In this document: positions 1-7,391 of the stretch, one piece after another
Numbering within the stretch: position 1 is the stretch's first letter
Layout of the letters: each line of letters starts with the position of its first letter
Assembly (NCBI GenBank): GCA_014729935.1
Contig: WJJB01000515.1
Coordinates: 1-19,316, forward strand
Reading direction: 5' to 3'
DNA: 19,316 bases
Source: Candidatus Bathyarchaeota archaeon
Lineage (GTDB): Archaea; Asgardarchaeota; Lokiarchaeia; Sigyniarchaeales; Sigyniarchaeaceae
Program-made: the position numbers and the translations under genes
The notes under the pieces: generated by a model
Database searches by the model: none
What the model saw: the letters and a program-made list of their open reading frames with translations, nothing else
What the model was told of the DNA's origin: nothing

Positions 1-1
1 A

Positions 2-145
2 ATCCGTGGTTCCGGAGATTTCAAGGAAACCGTGGTTCTCTCCGTTCCCGTCGATGCATTGACTGACATCAGGTGGGGAAATCTCCGGTTCCATTTCAAT
101 CCTTCGCATCGAGCACATCAAATTCCCCCGTTACTGCTAAACTAA
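2..145 (+). CDS. 3' end of an unidentified protein-coding gene (partial)
   Basis: The second forward frame is open from the window edge to a TAA at 143-145, giving 47 residues. The other two forward frames close earlier, and the reverse strand has stops here. The first ~30 codons favour C or G in third position, as in the confirmed genes. The visible tail alternates short hydrophobic stretches (VVLSVPVDAL) with polar ones, as in a beta-rich domain, and ends in IPPLLLN. No family can be named from this fragment. It could be a chance open frame, because it is short and its start lies outside the window. Confidence 0.35.
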   Translation: MRGSGDFKETVVLSVPVDALTDIRWGNLRFHFNPSHRAHQIPPLLLN

Positions 146-182
146 AGGACGTGGCTTTCTGGCGGAAAACGGGTAAATTTTG

Positions 183-190
183 AAAAAAAA
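183..190 (-). terminator. T-run terminator of the zinc-ribbon gene
   Basis: Eight consecutive A on the plus strand read as T8 on the minus strand, 17 bases past the stop codon at 207-209. No stem precedes it, which is normal for archaeal intrinsic termination at T-tracts. Confidence 0.5.
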
Positions 191-206
191 GTTGGCAAGT
201 AGTCAT

Positions 207-506
207 TTAGTTCAGGGAGAACTCTGTACCACACTGGTTGCACACTCCCTTCTTGCCATAAATTGGAGCCCCTTGATGGTAATAAATCACCTTGGTCTTG
301 TCCTCGTGCTTGGTGAAATTAAGCGAATTGCAATTGGGACAAGTAATCCGCTTCGTCCCATTTTCTTGCTCCTCCTTTGTTTCCACAGATTCATTGGGTT
401 TTTTCTTAGCGTGTTCTTTCCCAGGGTTCAGTAATTTCTTGATCTGGAGAATTGTCTCCTCGACCAAGTTCAATTTCTTCATGATTTCGTCTGTTTCGAT
501 GTCCAT
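207..506 (-). CDS. Small zinc-ribbon protein with helical N-terminus
   Basis: The protein is 99 residues. Residues 1-27 form a predicted amphipathic helix, followed by a charged Lys/Glu-rich linker (30-53) and a C-terminal zinc ribbon with ligands C56-x2-C59 and C89-x2-C92. The 29 residues between the knuckles are basic and aromatic (IYYHQGAPIYGKKGVC). Such stand-alone ribbons occur as archaeal nucleic-acid- or protein-binding adaptors, but no specific partner can be read from the sequence. The gene is monocistronic in appearance: its promoter lies beyond 545 and a T-run follows the stop. Fold call is firm because all four cysteines are present; function is unknown. Confidence 0.75.
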   Translation of the reverse strand: MDIETDEIMKKLNLVEETILQIKKLLNPGKEHAKKKPNESVETKEEQENGTKRITCPNCNSLNFTKHEDKTKVIYYHQGAPIYGKKGVCNQCGTEFSLN

Positions 507-544
507 GATGTATCAAATCCGGAATGGATGTAGCTTGATGACTT

Positions 545-597
545 GACGAATCCCACATTCGTCACTCTTACTAATCGATTCGAAAACTAATAAATAA
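545..597 (-). promoter_or_regulatory. TATA box and 7-bp inverted repeat before the zinc-ribbon gene
   Basis: On the minus strand TTATTTATT (589-597) is a TATA candidate. Between it and the start lies a perfect inverted repeat, GACGAAT (545-551) and ATTCGTC (557-563) with a 5-base spacer. It would fall in the leader or near the transcription start, so it could be an operator or a small RNA hairpin. Confidence 0.4.
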
Positions 598-672
598 TGC
601 CATGGTGGCCGTCAATCTTACCAGATCCACCGCGTGCATGTTCTCTCGAGCACCTGCCATAACTGGTATGGG

Positions 673-1887
673 CTACCCGTGCAATCCATCTATTTCGTGG
701 ACCAAGTTGAACAAAACTTCTTTCATTTTCACGACAGCCCTCTTGTCGATATTATCCAAGGTATCGTTTCTGGTGTGATAATTGGAGGCAGGCCCGGGGT
801 CTTGAGCTGCCAAGGTGACAACCTTGATCCCGGCACGACTAAACGATGCACCATCCGTGCTCCCTGCGGGAGTTTTGATGAAATCGTGTTTTATTCCTGC
901 ATCACTCATGGCTTTCCCAGCCAGGTCGCATGTCTTTCCGTCATATGACGAACCAAGCCACGCATCACCAGTGACCACGTGAAAATGATCGAAATCGGAT
1001 ATTCCATCGACGCATATCACGTGCACGTTTCCCGCCAAGAGATCTTGGCGATGTTCTTTCACGAATGCTTCCGATCCTTTCAATCCCGCCTCCTCGCTAC
1101 CGAATGCTGCTAGGATGATTCGCGAATTACTTGGGTTCCAATCTGGGTTCTCCTTGAATGCCCTCGCTAACCATAGCATGATAGCAATGCCCATTAAATC
1201 ATCCATGGCTCCAGGCGATGCCTTTTCTTTATCCCACGTGATATACCGAGCAATGAAGATGAAGCCAGGTAATAAAAGCAGGAAGAAGAGGTCAATCCAC
1301 GTGGGCATGTAGATCATCCAATCCTTTTGGATCAAGATTTTAATTATGCAAATAAGAAGTAAACCCCCTGCACCGGCAACCCCGTAGATGATCTTCATCC
1401 TGCTGAGGTGTGGCCTCCTTGCAAAGAGCGGGGAATGCCATGAACTATCCAAGTGACCGTTCAGGATGATGGTGGTCCCGTAATCACGTGTAGCGGATTT
1501 TAATATGCCGTGCAAGTTTTGTGATTGCCTTGAGGGGAACATGAAATCAAACCAACCTTGGTACTTGAAAATTTGCACCAACGCGAAAAACAACCACCAG
1601 CCAACCCATATTATGGCAAGGAGGGGAATGAAGATACCCAACGGGATGCCGGTAAAGATAAGCAGGTAGCCCAAGACGGGTATAAAGCCAATCGATGCCT
1701 TTGGATGCACGGTGAAGGTTTCAACCGATACCGCTCCATCGCATGCATCTTCCATCTCGTTCTTGATCAACATTGCCGCTTCCCTTTCTTCTGGCGATCC
1801 AGGAAGCCGGGGTCCCACCTTATCGATGACGTCCTGCACGAAGCGATATTCATAGCTGCAGTCATCGAAATCTGGCCTTTCCATCAT
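673..1887 (-). CDS. Membrane-anchored M28-family zinc metallopeptidase
   Basis: This 404-residue protein has the full M28 di-zinc set: GHLDSS with H145 and D147, GAMDDLMG with D229/D230, FGSEEAG with the E265-E266 pair (base plus ligand), GSTDGASF with D345, and NYHTRND with H371. M28 enzymes are aminopeptidases or carboxypeptidases; the peptide substrate cannot be told. The fold is interrupted by membrane segments: one or two helices at about 67-107, before the first metal motif, and two at about 166-215, before the second. The catalytic motifs are therefore split around transmembrane hairpins, which is unusual compared with soluble or single-anchor members. A short charged N-terminus lacks a signal peptide. 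The start has two adjacent ATGs; a TATA-like box about 30 bases upstream suggests an almost leaderless transcript. Confidence 0.85.
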   Translation of the reverse strand: MMERPDFDDCSYEYRFVQDVIDKVGPRLPGSPEEREAAMLIKNEMEDACDGAVSVETFTVHPKASIGFIPVLGYLLIFTGIPLGIFIPLLAIIWVGWWLFFALVQIFKYQGWFDFMFPSRQSQNLHGILKSATRDYGTTIILNGHLDSSWHSPLFARRPHLSRMKIIYGVAGAGGLLLICIIKILIQKDWMIYMPTWIDLFFLLLLPGFIFIARYITWDKEKASPGAMDDLMGIAIMLWLARAFKENPDWNPSNSRIILAAFGSEEAGLKGSEAFVKEHRQDLLAGNVHVICVDGISDFDHFHVVTGDAWLGSSYDGKTCDLAGKAMSDAGIKHDFIKTPAGSTDGASFSRAGIKVVTLAAQDPGPASNYHTRNDTLDNIDKRAVVKMKEVLFNLVHEIDGLHG

Positions 1888-1998
1888 GATTCACTAATAT
1901 TAACCCACGCACATCCATAAAAAAGGTAACTCATGTTTTTTAGGAATGAAGAGCGATCTTGGTGTATAGGATTGATTCGAGTAAGTTGGTGCTAAATC
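1888..1998. promoter_or_regulatory. Divergent promoter region, M28 peptidase / DUF998 genes
   Basis: This 111-bp gap separates two divergent genes. On the minus strand TTTTTTATG (1915-1923) sits 28-36 bases before the peptidase ATG, fitting a TATA box and near-leaderless start. On the plus strand candidates are the T-rich stretch at 1934-1940 and GTGTATAGG at 1961-1969, the latter at the expected distance for the 1999 start. No clear ribosome site is seen for either gene. Confidence 0.45.
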
Positions 1999-2676
1999 AT
2001 GGCAGTGAAAAGTTTCCTGCAGGAGAAGGCGGGGTGGCTCGCCATCACCGGGGCTTCATGCATCCTTTCAGGCTTCATCATTTCTGCCGTGTTCTTCATT
2101 GGTTCTGCTGGTGAGGGATATTCGATCTTGAACCATTTCATTTCGGAACTTGGAGTGCCAAGCATATCTCCGATGGCTATAGCCTTCAATGTAGGATTGA
2201 TCATAGGTGCGCCGTTGTTTATCCCCTTGGTGGTATCCCTCGGAAAGCACATGTCCACGAAACTCGGTATGTTCTTCGGTATTGGTTCCTCTATATCAGG
2301 GGGACTAGTTGGTGTATTTCCTGCAACTGAAAAGTTGCTGCCCATTCATGCAGTCGTTGCATTCTCATTTTTCATAGGTGGCATGCTCACGGTATTGGTT
2401 TTCACTCTCGTGATAGTTCGGGAGCACCGTCGACAGCACAGCATCCTGTTCCCTCGTTCCGTTGCCCTGATAGGATTCGTGCCAATCATGATATTCGGGG
2501 GGTTCTTGTTCATTTCCTTCTCGGGCATGGTGAACTTTTCAAATTTCTCTTTAGAATCCTTCACCCGCCCACCATTTTGGGGTGTGGCATTCCTGGAATG
2601 GCTATCGGTTCTATCTATTATAGGTTGGATCGTGATTTCTGCCACCCATGCCACCAGGATAGCTGTTCATGAATGA
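1999..2676 (+). CDS. DUF998-family integral membrane protein
   Basis: The protein has 225 residues and about six hydrophobic segments (roughly 12-34, 58-80, 90-106, 116-140, 153-175, 196-217). It matches the DUF998 pattern: a YS..NHFISELG motif after the first helix, then a PMAIAFNVGLI segment, a glycine-rich helix leading into GVFPATE, and a conserved H in the next helix (PIHAVVAF). The biochemical role of DUF998 proteins is not known. The ends are complete, with ATG at 1999 and TGA at 2674-2676. It is probably transcribed alone, since the next gene on this strand starts 159 bp further and has its own leader hairpin. Confidence 0.75.
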   Translation: MAVKSFLQEKAGWLAITGASCILSGFIISAVFFIGSAGEGYSILNHFISELGVPSISPMAIAFNVGLIIGAPLFIPLVVSLGKHMSTKLGMFFGIGSSISGGLVGVFPATEKLLPIHAVVAFSFFIGGMLTVLVFTLVIVREHRRQHSILFPRSVALIGFVPIMIFGGFLFISFSGMVNFSNFSLESFTRPPFWGVAFLEWLSVLSIIGWIVISATHATRIAVHE

Positions 2677-2683
2677 ATCGCCT

Positions 2684-2740
2684 GTGTGGGGATTGAACCT
2701 TACTTGCAACCGAGGTTTGAGTTAGAGAAAGGACCCACAC
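2684..2740. repeat. 7-bp inverted repeat with nested 5-bp repeat in intergenic DNA
   Basis: GTGTGGG (2684-2690) pairs with CCCACAC (2734-2740), and inside it AACCT (2696-2700) pairs with AGGTT (2713-2717). Folded, this gives a stem with an inner hairpin, directly after the DUF998 stop. It may be a 3'-end RNA structure or a small structured RNA. It resembles part of a tRNA on the minus strand but lacks a valid T-stem and anticodon arm. Confidence 0.35.
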
Positions 2741-2794
2741 CTTGCATTCCAAGTGAAAGACCAGCAGCTGAACTGAAGTTGTAAAGGCGGGTCT

Positions 2795-2810
2795 TCTTTC
2801 GCAAGAAAGA
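2795..2810 (+). promoter_or_regulatory. Leader hairpin with GCAA tetraloop before the GH29 gene
   Basis: TCTTTC (2795-2800) and GAAAGA (2805-2810) form a perfect 6-bp stem closed by GCAA, a GNRA tetraloop. It ends 25 bases before the ATG at 2836. GNRA loops are very stable in RNA, so it may shape the leader; no riboswitch class is recognised. Confidence 0.4.
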
Positions 2811-2835
2811 TAAAGCAGGAAGCCTCCTTGATATC

Positions 2836-4164
2836 ATGGTTGACGATAAAGCCTTAATTTCGCAAAATCAGCAGCATGAATTGGACGAAGTGGAATATCG
2901 TGCGTTCGTGAACCAACATGGAGAACCATGCCCATCCCCGAAACAGCTTGCATGGCAAGACATGGAGCTTGGTATGTTCATTCATTTTGGCATCAATACC
3001 TTCCATGACTTGGAATGGAGTGATGGCACTCTCGATCCTGCCACCTTCAACCCCGTTCAACTGGATTGCAATCAATGGATTGCTACAGCACGGGATCTTG
3101 GTGCACGGTATGCCGTGTTGACCGTGAAACATCATGATGGGTTTTGCCTGTGGCAAACCGAGACAACAGATTACTCGGTCCAGAACAGTCCATGGAAGGA
3201 TGGAAAGGGAGACGTGGTTCGTGAATTCATCGATGCATGCAAGCTTGCTGGGATGAATGCAGGCTTGTATCTTTCACCGTGGGATAGGCACGAACCGTGT
3301 TATCCTGACAAGGAGGCATATGATGACTTCTATATCAACCAACTTTCGGAACTGCTCACTGGATACAATGCCGATCTCACCGAATTATGGTTCGATGGTG
3401 CTGGTTCTGCAGGCAGGGAATATGATTGGGAGCGCATCATCAAGATCTGCCGGAAATACCAGCCTGGAGCCGTAATCTTCAACATGGGGCAGCCAGATAT
3501 CCGCTGGGCTGGAAATGAAAACGGCATTGCTCCATATCCACTGTGGAACATGGTCCACAAACGTGAACATGGCGGGGTGAAGGAAAGCAGGCATGGTTAC
3601 ACGTGGATGCCCGCAGAAGCTAACAAGCCCATCCGATATCACACGTGGTTTTACAACTCGGGAAACGAGTATGCTTTAAGCCCAGTTGAAGAATTGATGA
3701 AATGTTACATCATGAGCGTGGGACGCGGAGCGAACCTATTACTGAATATAGCACCTGGAAGGGATGGATTAATTCCAAGTGCAGACCGTGCTGTTGCAAG
3801 GGAATTTGGTAGCACGATGAGAGCGCTTTTTGATAAACCATTGAACATTGCTTCAGGAAATGCCTCCCGGGTTACACTAGAGTTCAAAAATCCTACTCTG
3901 ATTAATTGCATCGAGATCCACGAGAATCTAAGCAAGGGCCAACGGGTAAAAGCATTCAAGGTGACATCTGGGGGAGGAGGGACGAAAGAAATCCTCGTGG
4001 AAGGATTAACCGTGGGGCATCGCAAGATTGACCTGATACCAGAGACAACTGTTTCCACTCTCACCTTAGAGATGGACTCCATCATGGGCATTCCGTCCAT
4101 AAAATCTTTTGCTGCACATTATGACCCTGAATTTGGAATACTTCGAGAATACATCGAAGACTAA
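2836..4164 (+). CDS. GH29 alpha-L-fucosidase-like glycoside hydrolase
   Basis: The protein has 442 residues. The N-terminal (beta/alpha)8 barrel (about 38-335) shows GH29 landmarks: GMFIHFGINTF, the strand YAVLTVKHHDGFCLW, a T-x-YS segment, the GLYLSPWDRH strand, and ELWFDGAG, whose D187 is at the position of the retaining nucleophile. A C-terminal beta-sandwich (about 345-425) resembles the carbohydrate-binding-like domain often found after GH29 barrels. GH29 enzymes release alpha-L-fucose from glycans with retention of configuration. There is no signal peptide or membrane segment, so it should act in the cytoplasm on imported oligosaccharides. It stands alone: no sugar transporter or fucose-catabolism gene is nearby. 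Substrate is inferred from family only. Confidence 0.85.
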   Translation: MVDDKALISQNQQHELDEVEYRAFVNQHGEPCPSPKQLAWQDMELGMFIHFGINTFHDLEWSDGTLDPATFNPVQLDCNQWIATARDLGARYAVLTVKHHDGFCLWQTETTDYSVQNSPWKDGKGDVVREFIDACKLAGMNAGLYLSPWDRHEPCYPDKEAYDDFYINQLSELLTGYNADLTELWFDGAGSAGREYDWERIIKICRKYQPGAVIFNMGQPDIRWAGNENGIAPYPLWNMVHKREHGGVKESRHGYTWMPAEANKPIRYHTWFYNSGNEYALSPVEELMKCYIMSVGRGANLLLNIAPGRDGLIPSADRAVAREFGSTMRALFDKPLNIASGNASRVTLEFKNPTLINCIEIHENLSKGQRVKAFKVTSGGGGTKEILVEGLTVGHRKIDLIPETTVSTLTLEMDSIMGIPSIKSFAAHYDPEFGILREYIED

Positions 4165-4188
4165 TTCAACCACTAGATCACCCTTGAA

Positions 4189-4240
4189 ATTTTTTTAAAC
4201 CCGGCGGTAGATTATGAGATATTCAAGCTCCGGCGGTAAA
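4189..4240 (+). promoter_or_regulatory. Promoter with two CCGGCGGTA direct repeats
   Basis: A T-rich TATA-like box (TTTTTTTAAA, about 4190-4199) precedes two exact copies of CCGGCGGTA at 4201-4209 and 4230-4238, 29 bp apart, flanking the expected transcription start of the 4242 gene. A third copy of the GGCGGTAAA core lies inverted at 6332-6340. These are candidate operator sites for the regulator that follows. The T-tract may also terminate the GH29 transcript. Confidence 0.45.
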
Positions 4241-4241
4241 C

Positions 4242-4958
4242 ATGATGTCAAATCCGGGATTGCCCAAAGACGATATTGACAAGGTGCTTTCGATCGCGCG
4301 TGAGATTATCGAAAGCGGTGCCGTCTTGAATATCAGGAAATTAATCCGGGTAGCAACTCGCGAGCTAAGATTCACCCGGAAGTACTTGAGTCGCATCTTG
4401 GACTTCTTGCTAGGGAATCGTATCTTGGTCGAGGGAACCACGTTCACCCGGAATACTGTTCTTGAAAATGGATTCCGCAGGATCATCATGGAAATGGTTG
4501 AAAGGGAACGAGTCGTGAATTTTTCTTTCCTGCGAGAAGAATTAGGCAAGACATGTAGCCAAGAAATTTTCAGCTCCGGACAATTGCTATGGCACTTGAA
4601 CTTGTTGCTGAAATTCAAGCACTTGAAGCGGGTGAAGTTGGGAAAGAAAACCCTCTTCGCATGCAGTAGCCTTGGGGATGGATTCATCAAGGCATCCTTC
4701 CTGCTTCGTGATCCCATCATTGTCGACCTTGCAAGTATATTGCAAGAAAACAAAGAAATCACGAAAGCTGAATTAGTAAAAGCGGTAAAATCCAACCGTG
4801 ATAAGGTTTACTATCGCTTGAAGGTGCTGCAAAACGAAGGATTTATATCAACGACCCCGGGGAGTAAAAGCGAGCAAGTTTCGATGTCGGCTATCTTGCA
4901 TGAAGCACTTTTGCATCTACTGAGAGAACAAGAAAGAGGGAAGGAGGAGAAATCATGA
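4242..4958 (+). CDS. Winged-helix transcriptional regulator (multi-domain)
   Basis: This 238-residue protein looks like tandem winged-helix modules. The clearest is C-terminal (about 163-215): an ITKAELVKAV helix, a turn, a KSNRDKVYYRLKVLQNEG recognition-type helix, and a short wing. An N-terminal module (about 10-65) has the layout RKLIRVATRE-...-RKYLSRILDFLLGNRILVEG, and a third helix-rich unit lies at 75-140. The protein is basic, with no enzymatic or sensor domain, and its C-terminus is a charged helix. Its stop codon overlaps the start of the seven-helix gene (ATGA at 4955-4958), so the two are translationally coupled and probably act together. Autoregulation through the CCGGCGGTA repeats upstream is an inference. 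Confidence 0.7.
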   Translation: MMSNPGLPKDDIDKVLSIAREIIESGAVLNIRKLIRVATRELRFTRKYLSRILDFLLGNRILVEGTTFTRNTVLENGFRRIIMEMVERERVVNFSFLREELGKTCSQEIFSSGQLLWHLNLLLKFKHLKRVKLGKKTLFACSSLGDGFIKASFLLRDPIIVDLASILQENKEITKAELVKAVKSNRDKVYYRLKVLQNEGFISTTPGSKSEQVSMSAILHEALLHLLREQERGKEEKS

Positions 4959-6238
4959 GTTTCAATTTGTCCACAGAAGGGATTTTTGACACCATCATCG
5001 GAACGGCACAGGTTCTTGCCATCATTCATGCCTTGGTGAAAACAAGACAGGTGAAATCACCATCCCTCAAGCTTATACTTGCAGGATGGATGATGTTTGC
5101 CATGATCTTCCTGCTTGAAGCAGTTTCGTTTTTTTTCACCAGCTTGATTCTCCACGGGATAGCATCAATGATGCAATATTATTCCTCGCTCGCGTGGACC
5201 GTGGCATTGAATCTTAATAAACGGCAAAGCCCGTATTCACTTTCATTACTGATATTGGTCGCATTTGGCACGTTGCTCCATGTATCAGCCATATTACCGG
5301 GCGCTATCACGGTAGAAGAAGAGCTTGGCCAAATAAGCGTGGTGTGGAATGGACCCTTTGAAATCATGGGCCACATGTCTTACTTGTTCTTGGCGGTTAT
5401 CATCATCGCATGGGGCTACCAGGCGTGGAAGTACGCACCCCTTGGTTTGAAGAAAGATGCGTTGCATTTCTTCCTCGTGTGCCTGATCTTGCCACTTGGA
5501 GCCACCTCCTTGAATGTCTTCACGCTCATGATTCCCATCTTGGTATATCTTGCAGACCTCTTGGCAGTTGCTTGCAGCTTATTATTCTTATTGATCATCG
5601 TGCGCGAGCCGAAGATATTTTTTATCTTGCCGTTTCACTTGTATAGTATTACCGTTTGGGACATGGAGGGAAATTTATTGTACTCTTACGAATGGCAACG
5701 AAAGGGAAACTTGCTGAACATCAAGGAGGGCAGGAACCGGGTGATCGGGTTACTTGCAAAAGTTTTCATCATGCCAAGTGGCTCAGTCAGGATATCCTCC
5801 CCCCGAGGGAAGTTCCTGATGGCCCGGGGAAATGATTTCGTCACGATTCTTCACGTTTCCAAGATTTCTCGCATCCTGACCAAGGCAGCCATGAATTTCA
5901 ATGAAGATTTTGGTAATATATATCGTGAGGGGAGCTTCCTCATGGATGGCGCGAAACATCTTGAATTAGCCATCCACGAGTTTTTATCATCCCATTTCGC
6001 CAATATACCTTCCCGTATGATTGATGATGCAAATACTTCTCTCATTCTCGGGAAATCAAAGCATAAATTGGATGAGACGCAAGTAAGTGCCCTTAAAGAC
6101 CATCTTGGGGAGGACGAATTCAACCACGTCGTTAAAGCAACATCCCGGGTGCCTGGATTGAACATCAACGACTTGATTGAGTTATGCAAGGATATCGAGG
6201 ATGACTTAAACGATGTGAGCGGAAAGAAGGAATATTGA
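4955..6238 (+). CDS. Seven-helix membrane protein with cytoplasmic longin-like domain
   Basis: The 427-residue protein begins with seven predicted membrane helices (about 10-222), arranged like sensory 7TM input domains, and ends the membrane part with REPKIFF. From F227 a soluble domain follows: a beta hairpin (YSITVWDMEGNLLYSYEW), an amphipathic helix, more strands (GSVRISS, GKFLMARGNDFVTILHVS) and a helix ending near 350. This strand-helix order resembles the longin/roadblock-type domains abundant in Asgard archaea, but that is judged by eye. The final ~75 residues are helical and charged. A strong Shine-Dalgarno site (AAGGAGG, 4941-4947) precedes ATG, which overlaps the stop of the regulator gene. 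A membrane sensor paired with a DNA-binding regulator is the simplest reading; the ligand is unknown. Confidence 0.6.
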   Translation: MSFNLSTEGIFDTIIGTAQVLAIIHALVKTRQVKSPSLKLILAGWMMFAMIFLLEAVSFFFTSLILHGIASMMQYYSSLAWTVALNLNKRQSPYSLSLLILVAFGTLLHVSAILPGAITVEEELGQISVVWNGPFEIMGHMSYLFLAVIIIAWGYQAWKYAPLGLKKDALHFFLVCLILPLGATSLNVFTLMIPILVYLADLLAVACSLLFLLIIVREPKIFFILPFHLYSITVWDMEGNLLYSYEWQRKGNLLNIKEGRNRVIGLLAKVFIMPSGSVRISSPRGKFLMARGNDFVTILHVSKISRILTKAAMNFNEDFGNIYREGSFLMDGAKHLELAIHEFLSSHFANIPSRMIDDANTSLILGKSKHKLDETQVSALKDHLGEDEFNHVVKATSRVPGLNINDLIELCKDIEDDLNDVSGKKEY

Positions 6239-6432
6239 ATTTAATACATGGTTGAATCCCTGTTTTCCAATCACGCCATGGGACCACGATAAATCTTGAA
6301 AGATGCCACTTAAGTGTGGTTTTAGATTCACTTTACCGCCAGGGAATCTGCAATCATCGATTTAGCATGCATCTCAAGATTTAAATTCACCAAATGAAGA
6401 GTAAAAGGGCACCTCGATTAGGTGGATAGATT
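6239..6432 (+). promoter_or_regulatory. Promoter region of the frameshifted surface-protein gene
   Basis: This gap contains a perfect 10-bp palindrome CACTTAAGTG (6307-6316), an inverted copy of the GGCGGTAAA motif (TTTACCGCC, 6332-6340) that also lies before the 4242 regulator, a TATA-like GATTTAAATT (about 6379-6388), and a Shine-Dalgarno-like AGGTGGAT (6420-6427) close before the ATG at 6433. Confidence 0.45.
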
Positions 6433-6760
6433 ATGAAGAGCGAAAAGGAATCATGCATGATCTTGGTAGGATTACTCTTGTTTTTGCCAACATTGCAAGG
6501 AATCACCTCCTTCTTGCAAGATAATTCCGTTGAAACGTTGGATTTGAAAAAGCAACACTCTCCCATTTCACCATCTGGCGTAGATTTTGAAGAAATGGAC
6601 TCTGATGATTACTTCTGGAGATTTCACCACAAGCGGTAAAATCAAATCGCTTTCTGCCCCGAAGATAGGACCTGACCACACGTTTTTCCTGTTGCCATTA
6701 ACAATATTTTCCATTGGCTTAATCATCGTGATGAGGCGACGTCATTTCAATTTGGCGTGA
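6433..6760 (+). pseudogene. Short secreted/surface protein gene, apparently frameshifted
   Basis: From ATG 6433 the first frame gives 68 residues with a signal-like hydrophobic stretch (MILVGLLLFLPTLQG) and an acidic tail, ending at TAA 6637-6639. A second frame, open from 6584 to the TGA at 6758-6760, encodes a Ser/Thr-rich linker (ITSGDFTTSGKIKS), a hydrophobic helix (FFLLPLTIFSIGLIIVM) and RRRHFNLA. The end has the form of a C-terminal membrane anchor with a basic tail, as in archaeal surface proteins. The frames overlap at 6584-6636, and one single-base shift there joins them into about 109 residues with a signal, linker and anchor. This could be a true lesion, a sequencing error, or programmed frameshifting; no slippery site is obvious. 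Promoter and ribosome site look intact. Confidence 0.5.
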
Positions 6761-6849
6761 ATCCCTTGCATTATTTTCCTTCATTTCTGCTTCATGCGCT
6801 CACGATCAGCCCCGTTTGACAAGCAACGCGTTTCGTTGATCATGTTGAT

Positions 6850-6889
6850 CTTTATTTCCTCCTCTTTCCTAGATACTCGTGGTGATGAC
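6850..6889 (+). promoter_or_regulatory. Promoter and GGTGAT ribosome site deciding the RidA start
   Basis: A TATA-like TTTATTT (about 6851-6857) lies ~35 bases before ATG 6890, and GGTGAT (6881-6886), complementary to the archaeal 16S rRNA 3' end, sits just before that ATG. This favours 6890 over the upstream in-frame ATG at 6794. Confidence 0.45.
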
Positions 6890-7288
6890 ATGACCAGCAA
6901 CCAAACCATTAACACGGGAGCAACGAAGGGTGGTCCCTATTCACATGGGATAAAGGCAGGAAACTTGATATTCGTTTCGGGGCAGGTGGGCAAGCGAGAT
7001 CCGAACACGAAGCTCATGCTATCGAGCGATATCGAAACGCAGACCAGGGAAACATTGGAAAAGTTGAAGCGAGTTTTAAATGCCGGCGGCGCATCCGTAC
7101 GTGATATAGCTAAGATGACGGTGTTCATGGTGAATATCGATGACTTTTCCAAAATGAATGAGGTATACGAGAAATTTCTCAGAGACAATGGCATCACGGA
7201 AAAATTCCCCGCGAGAACCACGGTGGAGGTTTCAGGCCTTGCTGCCAAGGATATCTTGATAGAAATAGATTGTTTCGCCGTGATCTGA
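6890..7288 (+). CDS. ridA: RidA family enamine/imine deaminase
   Basis: From ATG 6890 the protein is 132 residues, normal for RidA. It begins directly with the family fold: PYSHGIKAGNLIFVSGQ (16-32), the TVFMVNIDDFSKMNEVY segment (77-93), and the signature FPARTTVEVSGL, in which R109 corresponds to the carboxylate-binding arginine; Y17 and E125 are also at the expected places. RidA trimers hydrolyse 2-aminoacrylate and related enamine/imine intermediates from PLP enzymes to 2-oxoacids and ammonia, protecting PLP enzymes from damage. The next gene is itself a PLP enzyme able in principle to create such intermediates. An in-frame extension from 6794 would add 32 residues that look like noncoding translation, so the shorter start is preferred. 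A T7 tract follows the stop. Confidence 0.9.
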   Translation: MTSNQTINTGATKGGPYSHGIKAGNLIFVSGQVGKRDPNTKLMLSSDIETQTRETLEKLKRVLNAGGASVRDIAKMTVFMVNIDDFSKMNEVYEKFLRDNGITEKFPARTTVEVSGLAAKDILIEIDCFAVI

Positions 7289-7317
7289 ACATTCCTCACT
7301 TGGAAACACATGCCCCA

Positions 7318-7324
7318 TTTTTTT
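7318..7324 (+). terminator. T7 terminator after RidA gene
   Basis: Seven T follow a C-rich stretch 30 bases past the RidA stop codon, a typical archaeal termination tract. It separates this gene from the next, which has its own TATA box. Confidence 0.5.
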
Positions 7325-7353
7325 CCCTCACCATGTTCCTAGCAATTGATAGG

Positions 7354-7391
7354 TATTTAATCCCTGATGCCTACGGTACTCGTGATATCAT
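7354..7391 (+). promoter_or_regulatory. TATA box of the PLP-enzyme gene
   Basis: TATTTAAT (7354-7361) ends 30 bases before the ATG at 7392, so the transcript would start within a few bases of it. GTGATATCAT (7382-7391) abuts the start; GATATCA also directly precedes the starts at 2836 and 15885. Confidence 0.5.

Noticed and set aside
2684..2740. tRNA-like stretch on the minus strand (AGGTTCAATCC plus a 7-bp outer stem)
   Set aside because: The bases around the T-loop-like element do not form a T-stem, no anticodon arm can be drawn, and the space inside the outer stem is too short for a tRNA.
6794..6889. Longer RidA start giving an N-terminal hydrophobic extension
   Set aside because: The extension is not part of the family, and GGTGAT plus a TATA-like box fit the start at 6890.
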